A DNA stretch of 64,000 nucleotides from Hygrocybe punicea (GCA_963556145.1 OY744463.1:7254001-7318000); one strand, 5' to 3'; shown: positions 11,650 through 24,235, counted from the stretch's first letter. Program-made: numbers and translations. The notes: generated by a model not told the origin, from the letters alone.

Positions 11650-12397
11650 TCAAGCAATCTGAGCTTTCTCTAAAGGCTTCTGATGCTCTTTCCATTCCGA
11701 TCGTGCAATCTGGCCATTTGGACGGCTGAGGCAAGACCACTTTGTTATGTAAATGTCATTATTGTGAATGACACCATGGTGGGCAAGGTATGTTTTGATA
11801 GTGGCTGCCTTGGCTGGTGGGACAAGATGTGAGGTGGTGTCCTTGGCTCTCAGAAGCATATAAGAGTCACCTAGATCAATCGACCCTCGTGGAAACAGGT
11901 TTTCGGGAGGGTCCAAATCTGGAAGCATCACCTTGAGAGCATTGGTTTGTGAATGGTGGAGACCTCGTTGAGCAAGATTGGAAAAAGGGTTTGAATGCTG
12001 CTTGAGCTCCTCGCCTAAGTTTCCAATTGTACGCTTGATGGTCCATCGTGATGAATAACAACCAGGTCCCACCCGCGCAATTTCAGGACCCATATGGCAA
12101 AGTGTGTAAATTGCTGGACATACAAAGTGTATATGATAAGGCTTGCGTTGGTAATGTAAAGTCTCGAACTCATTGGCATATTCTTTTAGTGATTCGTGGG
12201 CACTATTGAGGTCTTCTGTGGATATCCGTCTCTGCAGTAGTAACCTCATTCCATAGATGAGTTTGCAGAAGTGTTGCCAGCATTTTTCTGGTAGCACATC
12301 ATAAAAGAGGGCAGGGTGGAGACCATGGAAGTAAATAAGAAACTCCCAGGCTTTGTATCCGCTGTTGATTTTTTCTGCCAGATTTTGAGGAGGGTGG
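11650..12397 (-). pseudogene. Tnp2 transposase, C-terminal part
   Basis: Minus-strand frame with the block typical of Tnp2 (CACTA/EnSpm) transposases of basidiomycetes: NLAEKINSGYKAWEF, then LHPALFYDVLPEKCWQHFCK, EYANEFETLHYQRKP, HFVCPAIYTLCHMGPE and YSSRWTIKRTIGNLGEELKQ. It continues directly from the part at 17059-17643, from which it has been separated by the LTR element at 12398-17058: the break falls between FDR and PPQNLAEK, normally adjacent. The C-terminal end (KPLEKAQIA) is followed by a stop at 11650. Because of the insertion the gene cannot make an intact transposase. Confidence 0.85.
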
Positions 12398-13012
12398 TGT
12401 AGAGGCTCCGGATCCTCTGGACCCGTATCCTCTTCACATTCCACTCCGTTCCCGTCTATTTCCATTCCCGTATCATCGATTCCCCTTGATTCCAGTCTTT
12501 TCCACCAATTCTGCTCCGGATCCCACCTCCGGAATCGTTCCCAGTCAAGATGCAATGTCCCTAACGACCCGGAATCAATACGTATATAGTTGTATATGAT
12601 ATATCTTTGTTTCCCGTTCCCTAGTACATAGCTCCACTCCTCCTATCCTCTGCTCCACTTACCCCCTATCATTTACAGCCTTCGCTTGTAGTACATAGTT
12701 ACTACAGCACAGGATCCTTCGTAGTAGTATAAAAGTAGCACTTTTACACTTGCTACTTTTACACTACAAGAAATAGAGAATATACAGCATATAGATCATC
12801 TCATCATCGCAATTCAGTTCTACTTAGTCCTCTCTTCGTATTGTCTATTCCTCTCTTCGTTCTTTCCCCCACACTCTCCCTCTGATTTCGGAACCCTGGA
12901 TTTGGGTTGGATTGATTAGACTATAAGAAACTGAATTCCACTGATCACTTCTTAGCTGATCACCCTTTCTGTAGATTCCAATTCCAGGTCTATGACAGAA
13001 CTTGCCATCACA
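12398..13012 (+). repeat. 5' LTR, 615-bp family
   Basis: First direct LTR. It contains an internal short direct repeat around GTAGTATAAAAGTAGCAC, which includes a TATA-like box (TATAAAAG near 12730). Confidence 0.9.
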
Positions 13013-13210
13013 ACTGGAGCCCACCGTGAGGGATCATTTTCTTTTGTCTTTTCATACCCTCCCCATCGTCGGCTTTGACTTTCATGATGTTTATCCTTTG
13101 TTCCTGACTTTAATTACTCAGCTCCGCTTACGACTTCCACCCCTTCCTCATACCTCTTTGACTGGACCTGCTTCCCGATTTGGAAATTCCCCGATATGAC
13201 GCATGGATTC

Positions 13211-14086
13211 ATGCCTCTCTGAGGTGATCGTTCCACCCCGACATTTCATGGTGACAAACGCGACCTTCCCCGCTTCTTTGACAAAATAGACATGCTTGGC
13301 TCTGACTACAGCCTCACGGACACTATGAAGATTCGCTACACGCTCCGGTACCTCAATAACAATGACTACGAACTTTGGTCTACCCTTCCCGCCGCTTCCG
13401 CAAAGGACTTCATCGCTTTCCGACATACTGTTTTCAACTTCTATCCCGGTGCCACACACAGTATTCCGTATACAATCTCGGATCTCAATCAATTGGTTAG
13501 ACGACAATCGGCTTATTGTATAGAGAACAAGATGGACTTAGGACAATATTTCCAGGACTTCATACGCATTTCCAGAGTACTATATGACAACAGCCATTTA
13601 TTGGACAAGCAACAGGATATGTATTTCGCCAATGGATTCGACTCAGCCCTTCGTCAACGTGTTGAAGAACGACTCCATTATCTTCTTCCTAGTCATTACC
13701 ATGACGACCCATACCCAGTTGATATTTTCCACGACACCGCATTGTTTCTCCTTTCCGGTTCCGGTTCCGTTCTGGAATCTGTCGTCACTGCAGCCCCCAT
13801 TACCATTTCCAGTCCCAATTCCAGTCCCGCTCCCATACCTATTGCAGTCATGCCAGCTCCGGAAGAGATCCTGTCCTCAATCCCACCCACTGTCGTTCAT
13901 TCCATCCCCCACGTTCCTTTCATCCCCGTCGTCTCCAGTTTCGTCCCCTCCGATTTCCGTCTACAAACTCGTGCCGAACCTGCTCCCATTTGCTTCGGAC
14001 TCTCCAGTTACACACATTCCGTCCTCAATATTGCCTCAATATTGTCCTCCGTCTTCGTCTATCAAGAATCCACCCCAGTTGGTTGA
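13211..14086 (+). pseudogene. Ty3-type gag, one in-frame stop
   Basis: The frame runs from ATG 13211 through a TGA at 13220-13222 (a CGA in related gags would fit) and on to 14086. Residues after the stop include PTFHGDKRDLPRFFDKI, LTDTMKIRYTLRYLNNND and YELWSTLPAASAKDFIAF, the helical gag core of basidiomycete Ty3/gypsy elements, then a Pro/Ser-rich tail. A start at the Met of 13292 would skip the stop but lose the conserved gag beginning. No zinc knuckle was seen. It would supply particle protein in trans or cis for the pol-less element. Confidence 0.75.
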
Positions 14087-14800
14087 GTCTCCCATACTTG
14101 TTTCTATCCCGGATCTGTTTCCCTCTCCGTCCCTGTCACCCCTTGTCATTTCCTGTCCCGTTTTGTCTTCGGTTCCGTCCCCGCCCACTTGGGGCACCCT
14201 GTTATTTTTAGACCTGTCATGCGGTGCACCCGTTTTGTGGGATCGTGTTGGTGTTGGTACTCTGGTCCTCAATTTTATATTGTTCCTCATTTCCGCCTTC
14301 ATGTTATTTTGTCATCGTATATTGGACCTCTGCCCCCTCAACACCTCGCTTGAATATTTGCAAGAAGCTCTCCATCTCCTCTCGTCATTCCACCTCTGAC
14401 CTTCTTTCAGAAACTCTTGTGGGGATACAGATTCATTTCCATTGCCTATTTTTGCGTTTTCCATTCTGCTTTCCGTTCCGGTATCTCATTTATTTATATT
14501 TTCATTTCCGTTTCTAGTTTTCTTTGTTTCCCGCCCGTTCCAGTCCCATTTCATTTCCGTTGTATTCCGGTCCCATCCACCACCTCAACCACCGGATTCC
14601 GTTTATCTTATCTACTCGTTTCGCCCTTTTTGTCTATGATTTTATTATGTACTCTATTTTCTTTATATGTACATCATTCCGTCCCGCTCCCTTTCCATTC
14701 ACTTCCCCTTTCTATTTCCCCTTTACTTCCTATTTGCTTCATCCAGCTTCGTGCCAATCATATCAAGTTGCCCGAAGATATGGGCTTGGTTTGCGTGCAA

Positions 14801-16104
14801 TCAGTTCAGCTCCGTCGTCCAGCGGGTTAGCTTCGTATGGATCTCCGCGACGTATTCAGATAGGCCGTCCATGATTGTCGAGATCTCAGGTTGGGTTTCC
14901 GTCACCATCTTCTGCATTGCCCATACATGGTCATTGATTCCGGCTCTGATCCACGGGTGCTTGAATGGATTCCCTCGTCTCCCATCATCCCACTCCAATT
15001 CCGTATCCGGTTTGACATCGGTCAACATCCGTTTGCTTGTCAATGCCTCTCCGGCCCACAGCTTGGGCTTCTTCAAGGGCTTCGGTATTTTCTTCATGAC
15101 GATCTTCCTCTTTGGACTACCCACCTTCGCCTTCCCTTTCCATTCTGCTTTGCTGGTTCTGGTGGCCAGTCCCTTCGTTGACAGCCCGCAGCGTCGTTTG
15201 AGCTTCTTGCATCAGTCGCACACGTACCCCTCGATTCCGCGACAAACTGCTTTGGTGGTCACGCACGCATCGCACTGTTGAATCCGGAACGATTGCATAT
15301 ACTATGGATTAGTTAGGCCCAATGATTATACGAGTTTGCAAGAGTTTACTCACCCCCAGAATCTTCCCCTTCGGTCTCGTGTCCCCATTCCTGCTTGCAT
15401 TCAAAAAATCATCTCCGCTATTGTACTCCCCACAAACAGTTTTGTCATCCCAGTTGGCCTTGTTGTCCTGCTGCTGGTCAGACCAGGTGTCCTCCTCGTT
15501 CTCGCTTCCGTGATCACTAGTTTGTTTGGTCTCCTCCCGGTCCCTTTCCGCCTCCTCAATCCGTTTTGCTTCCGCCTCCGCCGCCACCCTCCTATTTATC
15601 TCCTCCTCGTATTGACGCAAGTCCTCCGCCCATTTCTGCTCAATCTCCACCGCGTCCATGGCCCGTTGTCTCCTCGCTTCCTCCTCCATTTCCTCCTGCA
15701 ACCGTAACGCCTCCTCAATTTCCTGTTGCTTTGCCTTTTCCTGCTCCCGCTTCATGAACTCCTCATGATTCCGCAGCCATTTATCGACCTCAACCACCAT
15801 TTCCCCACCCATTGAGAAGTCCTTCAGTTCCATCACGTCGATTCCATCGTCCCAGATTTCTGTTGTAAGTCCCCTGTAGTTCTGCTGCCAGGTATCGTTA
15901 GTTCGCGCCATTTACGGGGACGGGATCTCTTACTATGGCCCATCATCGTCTCACAACCCATTGCTGTGCCTCGTCCTCATGTTTGTCACGTATAATCTCA
16001 ATTCTGGCTGCGTCCACTGCCAGCAACTCGGCCACAGTGTTCTCAAAGTCCTTCTGTGTTTCTGCATCGAGCTTTCCGAGGAAGTCGTCATATTCCGTCG
16101 ACAT
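14801..16104 (-). pseudogene. Antisense Zn2Cys6-like gene inside the LTR element
   Basis: Three exons on the strand opposite to gag: 15958-16104, 15354-15884 and 14801-15274, with 73- and 79-nt GT-AG introns, both with CTAAC branch sites. All exon lengths are multiples of three, giving 383 residues broken by one TGA (15212-15214) where TGG is expected. Exon 1 is acidic (YDDFLGKLDAETQKDFENTV). Exon 2 is a long Glu/Arg/Lys coiled coil. Exon 3 opens with a cysteine cluster of spacing C-x2-C-x6-C-x7-C-x2-C-x6-C, the Zn(II)2Cys6 pattern of fungal DNA-binding proteins, followed by a basic stretch KGKAKVGSPKRK. One of the seven spacer positions is the stop. Role unknown; a DNA- or RNA-binding factor for the element is possible. 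With only one lesion it died recently, or the TGA is polymorphic. Confidence 0.7.
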
Positions 16105-16443
16105 TTGGTGTTGGCATTGGTGTTTGTTGGGTTTGTTGAATGTTGTTGGAGTTGTCGAGGTTGTCAACATCGAGTCGCGTTGAAAATTTCTTGTTTGTAT
16201 TTGTTATCTCTGTCACGTGACCATTATTTCCTTGTCCAGCTGTTTCGCCCCACCCTATTTTGGTAGCTCCGGATCGCTCCTCTCTGACGCTTCGATACTC
16301 GCCAGCTTCAATTGCGTTCATGTTGTACCCCTGTTTCCGTCCGTTTTTGACTTCGCTTCTGCTCTTTTCTTGCCATGACCCCGGGATCTTTGTTACTTCG
16401 TATGGATCAACCAGGGATGGTCTCAATCTGAGTCCTGACCAGA

Positions 16444-17058
16444 TGTAGAGGCTCCGGATCCTCTGGACCCATATCCTCTTCACATTCCACTCCGTTCCCG
16501 TCTATTTCCATTCCCGTATCATTGATTCCCCTTGATTCCAGTCTTTTCCACCGATTCCGCTCCAGATCCCACCTCCAGAATCATTCCCAGTCAAGATGCA
16601 ATGTCCCTAACGACCCGGAATCAATACGTATATAGTTGTATATGATATATCTTTGTTTCCCGTTCCCTAGTACATAGCTCCACTCCTCCTATCCTCTGCT
16701 CCACTTACCCCCTATCATTTACAGCCTTCACTTGTAGTACATAGTTACTACAGCACAGGATCCTTCGTAGTAGTATAAAAGTAGCACTTTTACACTTGCT
16801 ACTTTTACACTACAAGAAATAGAGAATATACAGCATATAGATCATCTCATCATCGCAGTTCAGTTCTACTTAGTCCTCTCTTCATATTGTCTATTCCTCT
16901 CTTCGTTCTTTCCCCCACACTCTCCCTCTGATTCCGGAACCCTGGATTCGGGTTGGATTGATTAGACTATAAGAAATTGAATTCCTCTGATCACTTCTTA
17001 GCTGATCACCCTTTCCATAGATTCCAATTCCAGGTCTACAACAGAACTCGCCATCACA
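16444..17058 (+). repeat. 3' LTR, 615-bp family
   Basis: Second direct LTR, same length as the first. No clear polypurine tract precedes it. Confidence 0.9.
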
Positions 17059-19292
17059 GCGGTCAAAAGAACCAGGAGGATACAGTGTCACATTCACAAC
17101 AGCTTGTCCATGATCTTTCCAGATTTGACCTTTCAGAACAGCACAGTCCCAGGTAGATTTATTGTCAAGTGGGTCACAACCAATAGTGCCGTGCCAGAGA
17201 CTTAACTTGAGATCTGGAATATTTAGCGCAGGAAGGTGCATCACATCCAGGCTGCAACACTTAGGTACTGGCAGACCATAAGGGATATCAGCCAAGATAC
17301 TGGGTTTACAGATCTCAGTTGCAAGCCGCCTCTTTTTGAATTGGGTCTTGTTGGGGGAATTCTTGAGGGAGACCAGATTTGCTTCGTATCTTGTAACCAA
17401 ACCATTACTGATTTCATGCACAAAAATGTCGTTATGGTCACACCCAGCTTCAGTGTAGTTGTCAGGCTTGAGCCGAGCAGGGTAATAGTGAGGTAGTCCA
17501 GGCTTGTGCCAACCAGGAAGAGTGCAGTAGACTCGGCACCCATTTTTCCCGTGGTGCCCCACGAGACCACTGAGTTGGGCCAATCCGAGGAAATCAGCAC
17601 ATCCAAGGAGTAAAAAAGGCTTTGATATGAAAGTTCGCTTCAATGCTGAATCCCATATCTTGAGACCTTTCCTTTGAATGGCAGCGAGATGATGCAGTGT
17701 GACAAAAAGGAATGAGTCAACATATTTCAGTGAATTTGGGCCAGGGAAAATTCCACCTGGAAGGACTCGCTTTTTCTTGTACCGAAGGTCAGGCGATTTG
17801 TCCAGAACAATCCAGATGAAAATCCAGGTACAGAAGCCTTTTTTTTGTAAAGCTGAGCACCGTCAATAGATAACAAAAGCACCATGTCGCCGGAATTGAT
17901 TTGACCTCTATCATAGAAACCCAGGTTCCCATCGTTACCCTCAAGCTCAGCAAGAATCTCTGCGGTGCACCATTCACAATACCACATATCTTTTGCACCA
18001 TTCTCAGTTCTCCATAAGGCTTGGAGCTGAAGTCCAATGGGGAATGTGTAGGAATGTTGCTGAGGTATGCTTTTTTTGGCTGTGTCTTGATAGGGTCATA
18101 CCGTGGTTCATGACAGAAGTGACACTCCTGATGATCCACCCAAGGTCCAGCATATACGATACAGGAGTTGATGCACATGTCATGAAGGATTGGAACAATG
18201 CTGCTGAGTTCCTCGACATGCCACTTGGCCTGGTCGAAGGGGGGCATTTCACTGTCAGGGTAGCATTCGGGGATGTCTTGCCAGGCTGCATTGTACGTCT
18301 CCCAGGGTGCGTTCTGGATGGGCATGTAGATCTTTATGGAGAGTCGCACATCAGGATCCTTGATGGTGAGAATATGTTCCGGTGGATTGCGCAGACAATC
18401 ACAATATTCTTCATTGAGTTTGTCATGAGCATCACCTAAAGAAGCATTACGGATGAGATTATTGAATTGGTTTGTCCGATTGGTCTCTTCGGCTTCATAT
18501 CTATTGAAATGATCCAGTTGTTCTTGCTCAAGATTATGGATGGGGAGTTCTTTGCCTGCAACAGCATCACGATCGTGAGGCATGTCATTGTCATCATCAT
18601 CATCTGCTTGTTGGTCCTGCAGACAACCAGGATCACAATCTTGTACATCATTAATGTCATCAGGGTGGGCCAAGTGAAATGTGTTGTCCGTATATAGTTC
18701 ATCTTCGGGGTTTTGAAGGGCCTGGACATCCAGAGACAGTGGAGAGTCGTGCATATTACCAAGGCCAGTATCTAAGCCAGAAGCACCAGAAGCAGCTGGA
18801 CTAGATGCAATACCAGAGCCTGAATACATACCAGAAACTTGAGTTACTTGAACTAGACGCAGTACCAGAACCTGAACCAGATGCAGCTGCAGGCCTGAGA
18901 TCAGTGGTGTCACAGTCCATTGGAACCCAGTGGTTGTCTGGTGCAAAACTCAGATTAGTGTCGTCCACTTCATCCGCAGGAGGGTCATTTTCTTTCTCTT
19001 TTCCTTTCAATACCCTCCTCTTCATGATATTGGGATTTTTGGATGTGTTCAAATGCTTCATAACACACTTATTTTTTTCTGGTTGAGTCTGGTTTGAAGC
19101 CCACAAGAAGGCTCTAAATTCTGGGGAGAATTCATCAAGGGCATGGTACTGGCTATGCCTGTTGTGTGTTGTCAATGACACCTTTTTTGGAGGGTTTCCA
19201 CAGTATTGAGTGCATGAGCAAAAGTGGTTCCATGGGATGTTGGACTTGGTTTTTAGAGAGCTCAGGCGCATAGTACTACACATAGTATTCAA
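17059..19292 (-). pseudogene. Tnp2 transposase, N-terminal and central parts
   Basis: Minus-strand pieces of the same CACTA transposase gene. Around 19292-18850: EFSPEFRAFLWASNQ and a Ser/Gly-rich stretch. 18650-18100: acidic region, then YMPIQNAPWETYNAAWQ, CIVYAGPWVDHQECHFCHEP with paired cysteines, and PYGELRM. 17989-17790 covers the region YDRGQINSGDMVLLLSIDGA followed by a Lys-rich segment (LYKKKA). 17643-17059: PFLLLGCADFLGLAQLSGLV, PVPKCCSLDVMHLPALNIPD, DNKSTWDCAVLKGQIWKDHG and the break after PPGSFDR. Frames change between pieces, partly by introns that I did not resolve. CACTA-type termini could not be located. Confidence 0.75.
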
Positions 19293-19439
19293 AGAAAAAA
19301 ATAGCCTTGTTGACGCTCAGGTGATGTCACCCAAAATGGAAATTAATCATCCAGAAATGGATTGGCTATTGTCTAAATCAAAATTAATCAGTTTTTAAAT
19401 AATGTATTTACTATAGTCTAATCATGCTCCAATCAGCTT

Positions 19440-19863
19440 TGGAGTGACACTCGTCCTCCCTTTTCAGTCAACCGCTGCTTGACTTGGAGCCCGTGCGCCC
19501 CCTTTTCGCTTCATCCTTTCCCCTTCAGGAACCTTCGTCCCTTGTCTCACTTCACCCCTTTCTACCTTTATAAATGCTTCTTGAGGTAGACTCCTATCCT
19601 TAGGATCCTCTCAGTCTCACCTTGAGTAAGCCGTTTATTTTTTCTTTTATTTCTCCCTCACATTTCATACTCACCGGTTTCTTCAGTTGTTTTCTCTTTC
19701 GTACTTTCTCCCACCCTTTACCTCTTACCCATTTTTTTACCGGATGCAGTTCCGCAGCCTCTTTTGCTCACACACTCTATCTGTATTTTTTTGTCAATAT
19801 ACTTTCTTTCCTTTCTGAGCCCAGCTTCTGAATTCAGAGCTGGGCCGCAGACACCTTACTCCA
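19440..19863. repeat. Possible solo LTR
   Basis: Starts TGGAGTGACACTCGTCC and ends CAGACACCTTACTCCA, with a TATA-like CTTTATAAATGC and a pyrimidine-rich body, all as in basidiomycete LTRs. No target duplication is visible and no second copy is in the window, so the call is tentative. Confidence 0.3.
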
Positions 19864-20080
19864 CTCAAAAGACAACTGAGTAAGCGTGATTAGATTGCTG
19901 GGATTCAATTGTATCAAGATATATCTATAAATATTGATAGATATCACTACATTATGGACGGACTTTTCACTGGGATTCAGGCTTCTGCCTGACAGATGTG
20001 TATTGCAGTAAAATATATGTACATTGTTTGGTCCAAGAAAAAATACCGAGCTGCAAGAAAAACAAAAACAAAAACTCAGC

Positions 20081-21714
20081 TTACTCAATGTCAGCATCCT
20101 CCCACCTCCCTGAGTGTACTTCTACAAAACCATCATTTAATTTGAACCTCTTGCTCTGCGTAGGATGGGCATTGCGAAGTTTTTTCATGGCGAGTTGTTG
20201 GGTCCATGGTGAGGGTTGCACGCCAACTGTTTGAAGAAGGGGCGTATCATTTATCCACAAGCTACGATCACGTGTATTGCCCCTCAGAAGCCCGATAATG
20301 AAGTCCAAGGATTGTAAGCGCTCCATGGCTTGGCAGAAAGCATTGGCTGGAAGGTGGCATGTCACACAACTCAGGTCCAATCCATGGTCTATGCATTGCT
20401 GAAAGAATTCTAAGTCGTCCTGAGAGGGCGGAGGGGGTGGTGTCTGATAACGATATGCAAATAGGTGGGCGAGTTGCGACACAAGTTTGTTGAGGAGTGC
20501 ACGACCAACAAAAGTCAATTCTCAAAGTTGGGGACTAAGAAGCAGGTTCCACTTCTGCTCGCCACCTGCAATGTTTTCTCCAGGAAATGCCTCATTGAAA
20601 GCATTCATGGTAGTGCACAACAGTTGCAGTTGCACGTTATGCTTCGTATACCGCAGAGACACCCACAGAAGCACCCAGAAGAACAATTCTAGATCATCTT
20701 GTAATTCGTGATTGTGGTCTTTTGCTAGAAGCAATTTGGCAGCGATGAATTGCCATGTTCCCTGTCATACAATGAGAAAACACTGGAAAAGGCAGAGGAT
20801 GACTGACAGTGTGATCAGGTCTCCTCTTCAAAGCATGCATCAGTTCGTTACTGCTTCCTGCCGCTTCAATGGGAGATAGCTTCTTGCAGAGGTCCCAATC
20901 GATTAGGAGCCCATGATTACCATCCAAAGTGAGTAGGACATTTCCAACGCTGATGTCATGGTGGAGGATTCTAGCACGATGGTATGCAATCCAGTGTGCT
21001 GTGCACACTTTGAGACCAAGTAATAAATAATGCAGGACATTAGAACTCGCCTTCAACTCCATCAGCAAGTGCGTTTACATATTCCCATGAGCTCTTGAAG
21101 GACGTGAGATCCCGGCCGACATTGTGCAGTACCATTCTGTAATGTGTATAAGTAACCATTTCCGCCACGCTGTGAGCCCAAGGATGGTTCCTGAAATCTT
21201 GAGTAATTGTGGAACTCCCAACATCGTGGCCACATTCAAACTTCGGAATGTGGGGGACGTCACAAGTGTGAAGGTGTGCGTATATGTCGCCTTCTTTTTC
21301 CATGCCAGGTGCATTGACATGCCAGTAATCCTTCACATATACCACGCATTTGTTTTGCAGGTCATATGCGGGAAATGCCCAACACCCTCGTCCCATCGGG
21401 GAGCAAGATTGGTAGCAAGGTGAGGCTGCAATGTAAAAGGCATCAGGTAGGCTAACCTGCATCACCTTTAGTTTGACCATGGGGGTTGGGTCGTCGACCT
21501 CAAGAGCTTTACGAGTGAGAGATATCTCAATTTGACTCAGCTGTGAAATGGAGGAATCGAAACCGCATTCCTCTGTTGTCAGCTTGCAATATCGCTTCAT
21601 AAATTGGGCCAGATAGTGAGGCTGGGAAAGGATATCAATGCTCTCACTGACGATTGCGCCCACACGATCCCACTGAATAAACCGGGCGCGCTGACCGCAA
21701 ACTAGGATTATAGA
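20081..21714 (-). pseudogene. FunK1 protein kinase, C-terminal part
   Basis: FunK1 kinases are a fungal-specific, expanded protein kinase family. Pieces on the minus strand: 21051-21714 (CGQRARFIQWDRVGAIVSES, then CWAFPAYDLQNKCVVYVKDYW), 20808-21007 (catalytic loop RILHHDISVGNVLL and GLLIDWDLCKKL, standing for HxD and DxD-like metal site) and 20081-20761 (FIAAKLLLAKDHNHELQDDL, then FFWVLLWVSLRY). The first intron (21008-21050) has a GC donor in place of GT, the second is 20762-20807. A TGA at 20522-20524 interrupts the C-terminal part where CGA (Arg) would fit. The N-terminal part lies at 24236-24837, beyond an inserted LTR element, and about 30 residues between the halves are missing. Confidence 0.82.
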
Positions 21715-22510
21715 ACTCCTCTCTCAAACTCAAACTCTCTGAATGCCTTCCTCGCAAGGTTAGGGCTTACGACGCAAGATCCAAAATCGTGCAAATTGCT
21801 CTGGCAAGTACTCAGTGCAGCATGGAAGTTCTGGTGATCGAAAATGTAACGGTGTTGGTGGAACTAGGTGAACTGGTGTGAACAAGTGTAGTGACGGCTC
21901 GTAGGTAGACTTTAATTGACATCCAGCAGGTGGGGGAACAGGGGGATAGGGCTATAAAGCTATAATAAGCGATGGGGACATAGGGTTGTACTAACAAGGG
22001 CACAGTATCTCGACGCGAGGGGTTGGTGTATCACGTGAAGGGATCGGGGTGGCTCTTCCAGGTCGGCGTGGGGTACATTACACTGTTGGGTTCCCTGGCA
22101 GGGTGGTACGCGACTGAACGAGGGCGTGTGGGGGGCTGGGGTGACTCATTTGGGTTCCTATGGGTCCAGGGCAGTCACCACAGTCTAGAACAAGGCTGCG
22201 GGGAGATGAATGAGGGCTCGCGGGGCCGGGTATGGTGCAAGAAACCGGCGGGGGGGTGATGACGTGGCGGAACGCAGTGGGGGTCTGGGAGCGGCGGGCA
22301 CGGTCCATTCGTGGTAGTGGAGGGAGGTGGGGTGCTCCGGGATGGTGAACGGGTGGGCGGCTAGCTTCGTGAGTCGGTCCGGGGCTGGGTATGTTGGCAG
22401 AACGGGGCCGTGCGATGGTGACGTGGCAGGTGACCCAGGTGTCCGAAAACGACGGCAGGGGCTCGTTTGGCGCAATGGAGGGGAATGGGGGGTTCTGGCC
22501 GGTGGAACAG

Positions 22511-23382
22511 TGTAGAGGGTCGACATCCCTCTGAGTCCGTATCATTGATATATCACGAATCCGGACCAACCCGATGCCGCCATTCAACTTGCATTCAAAC
22601 CCGACGTAACCCGACGCAACCCGACGTGACGTGACGTGACGTGACCCGACGTGACCGACATAACCTGACGTATGCCGCTTCGTCACAGCCGCTCTCAGAC
22701 CAAATCCGGCAGCCTCAAATGCCTCGGAGTTCCAATTCCAGGAGATGGATCTTTTCGGACTCAATCCCCGACTTCGGATTTACTTTATTTATGCATCCCA
22801 TCGTCCTTTCGGAGATATGTAGGACTTTCTAGATCTTTTCCTTGCATATTCGTTTTCCCCTCCATTTCCTGTCTTCATTGCTTTGCAACCCCCCTTTCCA
22901 CATCCCCATTCCAACCTTTCTTTGTAGCTTACCATCGGCCGAAGTAGACATGTCCGAAAGTAGATTACTGTTTCCTGTACTATAAAAACGGTCCCCGACG
23001 ACCGTACAAAATAACATACCCTTAGTCCCCGTTTCCCTCATAGTCAGAATCGTTTAAATCCCTTCAAATGCTCGTCCACGTAGTTCCTTAGCCTTTTTAT
23101 AGTTTACTTCGTTGTCTTCCTCATTGTTCCCGTATATTCATTCATCGTTTCCGACCCGACCCGACCCGACCCGTCGTACCCGACATCGTCGGCATCGTCG
23201 GGTTCATTCGTTTTCAGTCCGTTCACCATCGGGTTCATCGTCATTTATCCATTTTCACTCCGTTCATCGCCGGATTCGTCGTCATTAGTCCCGTTTATGC
23301 GGCGGCTTTACTTTTATTTCACTTTCACTTCCTTTTACTACTATTCCCGACACTGAATTATCCAGTCACTTCTACGCTGACA
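22511..23382 (+). repeat. LTR of a third family, nested
   Basis: Starts TGTAGAGGGTCGACATCC; a homologous sequence in reverse lies at 58388-59192 (starting TGTAGAGACTCAACATTC on the minus strand). A TATAAAAACGG box is at about 22981, with CCCGACCCGACCCG runs downstream. The 3' limit is approximate; TGGTTAGGATC after it may be a primer-binding site, so a little internal sequence may remain up to about 23445. Confidence 0.6.
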
Positions 23383-24075
23383 CCCTCTGGTTAGGATCTT
23401 TATTTATTTATTTATATAGTTCCGAAGCCACCAAGAACCCGCATCTACAACGGGGGTGCGGAAAGTTGAATAAGTCCGTGTAGGGTTGGGGTACGCGAAA
23501 AAATGTGGGTCGATGGTGGTGACGTGGCAGGATGCGGGCACTTAACTTGGACTGCGACGGGGGTTCGTTTGGGCAGGACCGGAACGCTGGGTTGTCGAGC
23601 GTGGGTGCGGGGGTTTGGGTGAACGCGGGTGGAGCCTGGTTACACGAAAAAATGGGGGGTCGAAAGTGATGACGTGGCAAAATGCCGGTGGGTCTTGAGG
23701 CGTCAAAAAACGGGGTCGACGGCACTCTTGAAGTGACCTGGGACGCGGTGGGGCCGTACGACGTCGAACGATGGCGTGGGGGATGGTCCTGGGTCTGAAA
23801 AATGAAGGTTGAGTGGTGTGACGCGGCCTGGTGCTGGGTGTTCAAAACGGGTCGCGCCCGTGTTTTTGGAGCGACGTGGGGCGTCAGTGGGTTGAACGAG
23901 AGTGCCGGGGGGGTAACTCGAGTACCGTAGGACCTAGAGTAAGGGAAAAAGTCTGCGGTTGCGCAGCGGTGGGTGGCGAGGCCGAAATAAGTCGTCTTGC
24001 GAGAAAAAAACGTCAGGAGTGAGAAACCGAGAGAAAAAGAGGTGCGTGGGTCGAAAAACACTCTCATCACCACGT

Positions 24076-24235
24076 TGGAGTGGTACCGAGGTACCACTCC
24101 AGGGGCTCACGCAGGACTCAAGGGAAAGGTCAACTGGATAGGAAGGATGATCCACTGACTACTACATCAGGAAGGCTACTAACTAGGTCAACCGTGGGAG
24201 CCCAGTCACGTGACTGGCCAGGTCCCACTACTCCA
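24076..24235. repeat. LTR, 158-bp family, copy 1
   Basis: TGGAGTGGTACC...CTACTCCA, with a perfect 23-bp palindrome at its beginning (GGAGTGGTACC / GGTACCACTCC). About 90 percent alike by eye to the copies at 36539-36694 and 38517-38672. Confidence 0.8.

Larger units (their letters stand above)
12398..17058 (+). mobile_element. LTR element without pol, inserted in Tnp2
   Basis: A 4,661-bp element with two direct LTRs of exactly 615 bp (12398-13012, 16444-17058), each starting TGTAGAGG and ending ATCACA. A primer-binding-like TGGAGCCCACCGTGAGGG follows the first LTR at 13015. Inside is a Ty3-type gag with one stop, then about 700 bp of pyrimidine-rich DNA, and on the opposite strand a three-exon zinc-cluster gene. 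No protease, reverse transcriptase, RNase H or integrase was found, so it depends on another element. The LTRs differ at roughly 20 positions by eye, almost all transitions. No perfect target duplication is visible (GGTGG on the left, GCGGT on the right). Confidence 0.88.
21715..24235 (-). mobile_element. 158-bp-LTR element, one end lost, inside FunK1
   Basis: The right end is a 160-bp LTR (24076-24235) of the family also present at 36539 and 38517. Its inner part matches the internal region of the full copy at 36695-38516 (for example CGAATGCCT..CTCGCAAGG near 21735 against 36918). The other LTR and about 200 bp are missing, so the left border at about 21715 is a deletion junction. The remaining right flank begins GCGTC, matching the GCGT/ACGC target seen for related insertions. 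Inside lie degenerate proline-rich repeat units and, nested, a different LTR (22511-23382). Confidence 0.7.

Noticed and set aside
12393..17063. 5-bp target duplication of the 615-bp LTR element
   Set aside because: GGTGG on the left and GCGGT on the right do not match; either mutated or lost by recombination.
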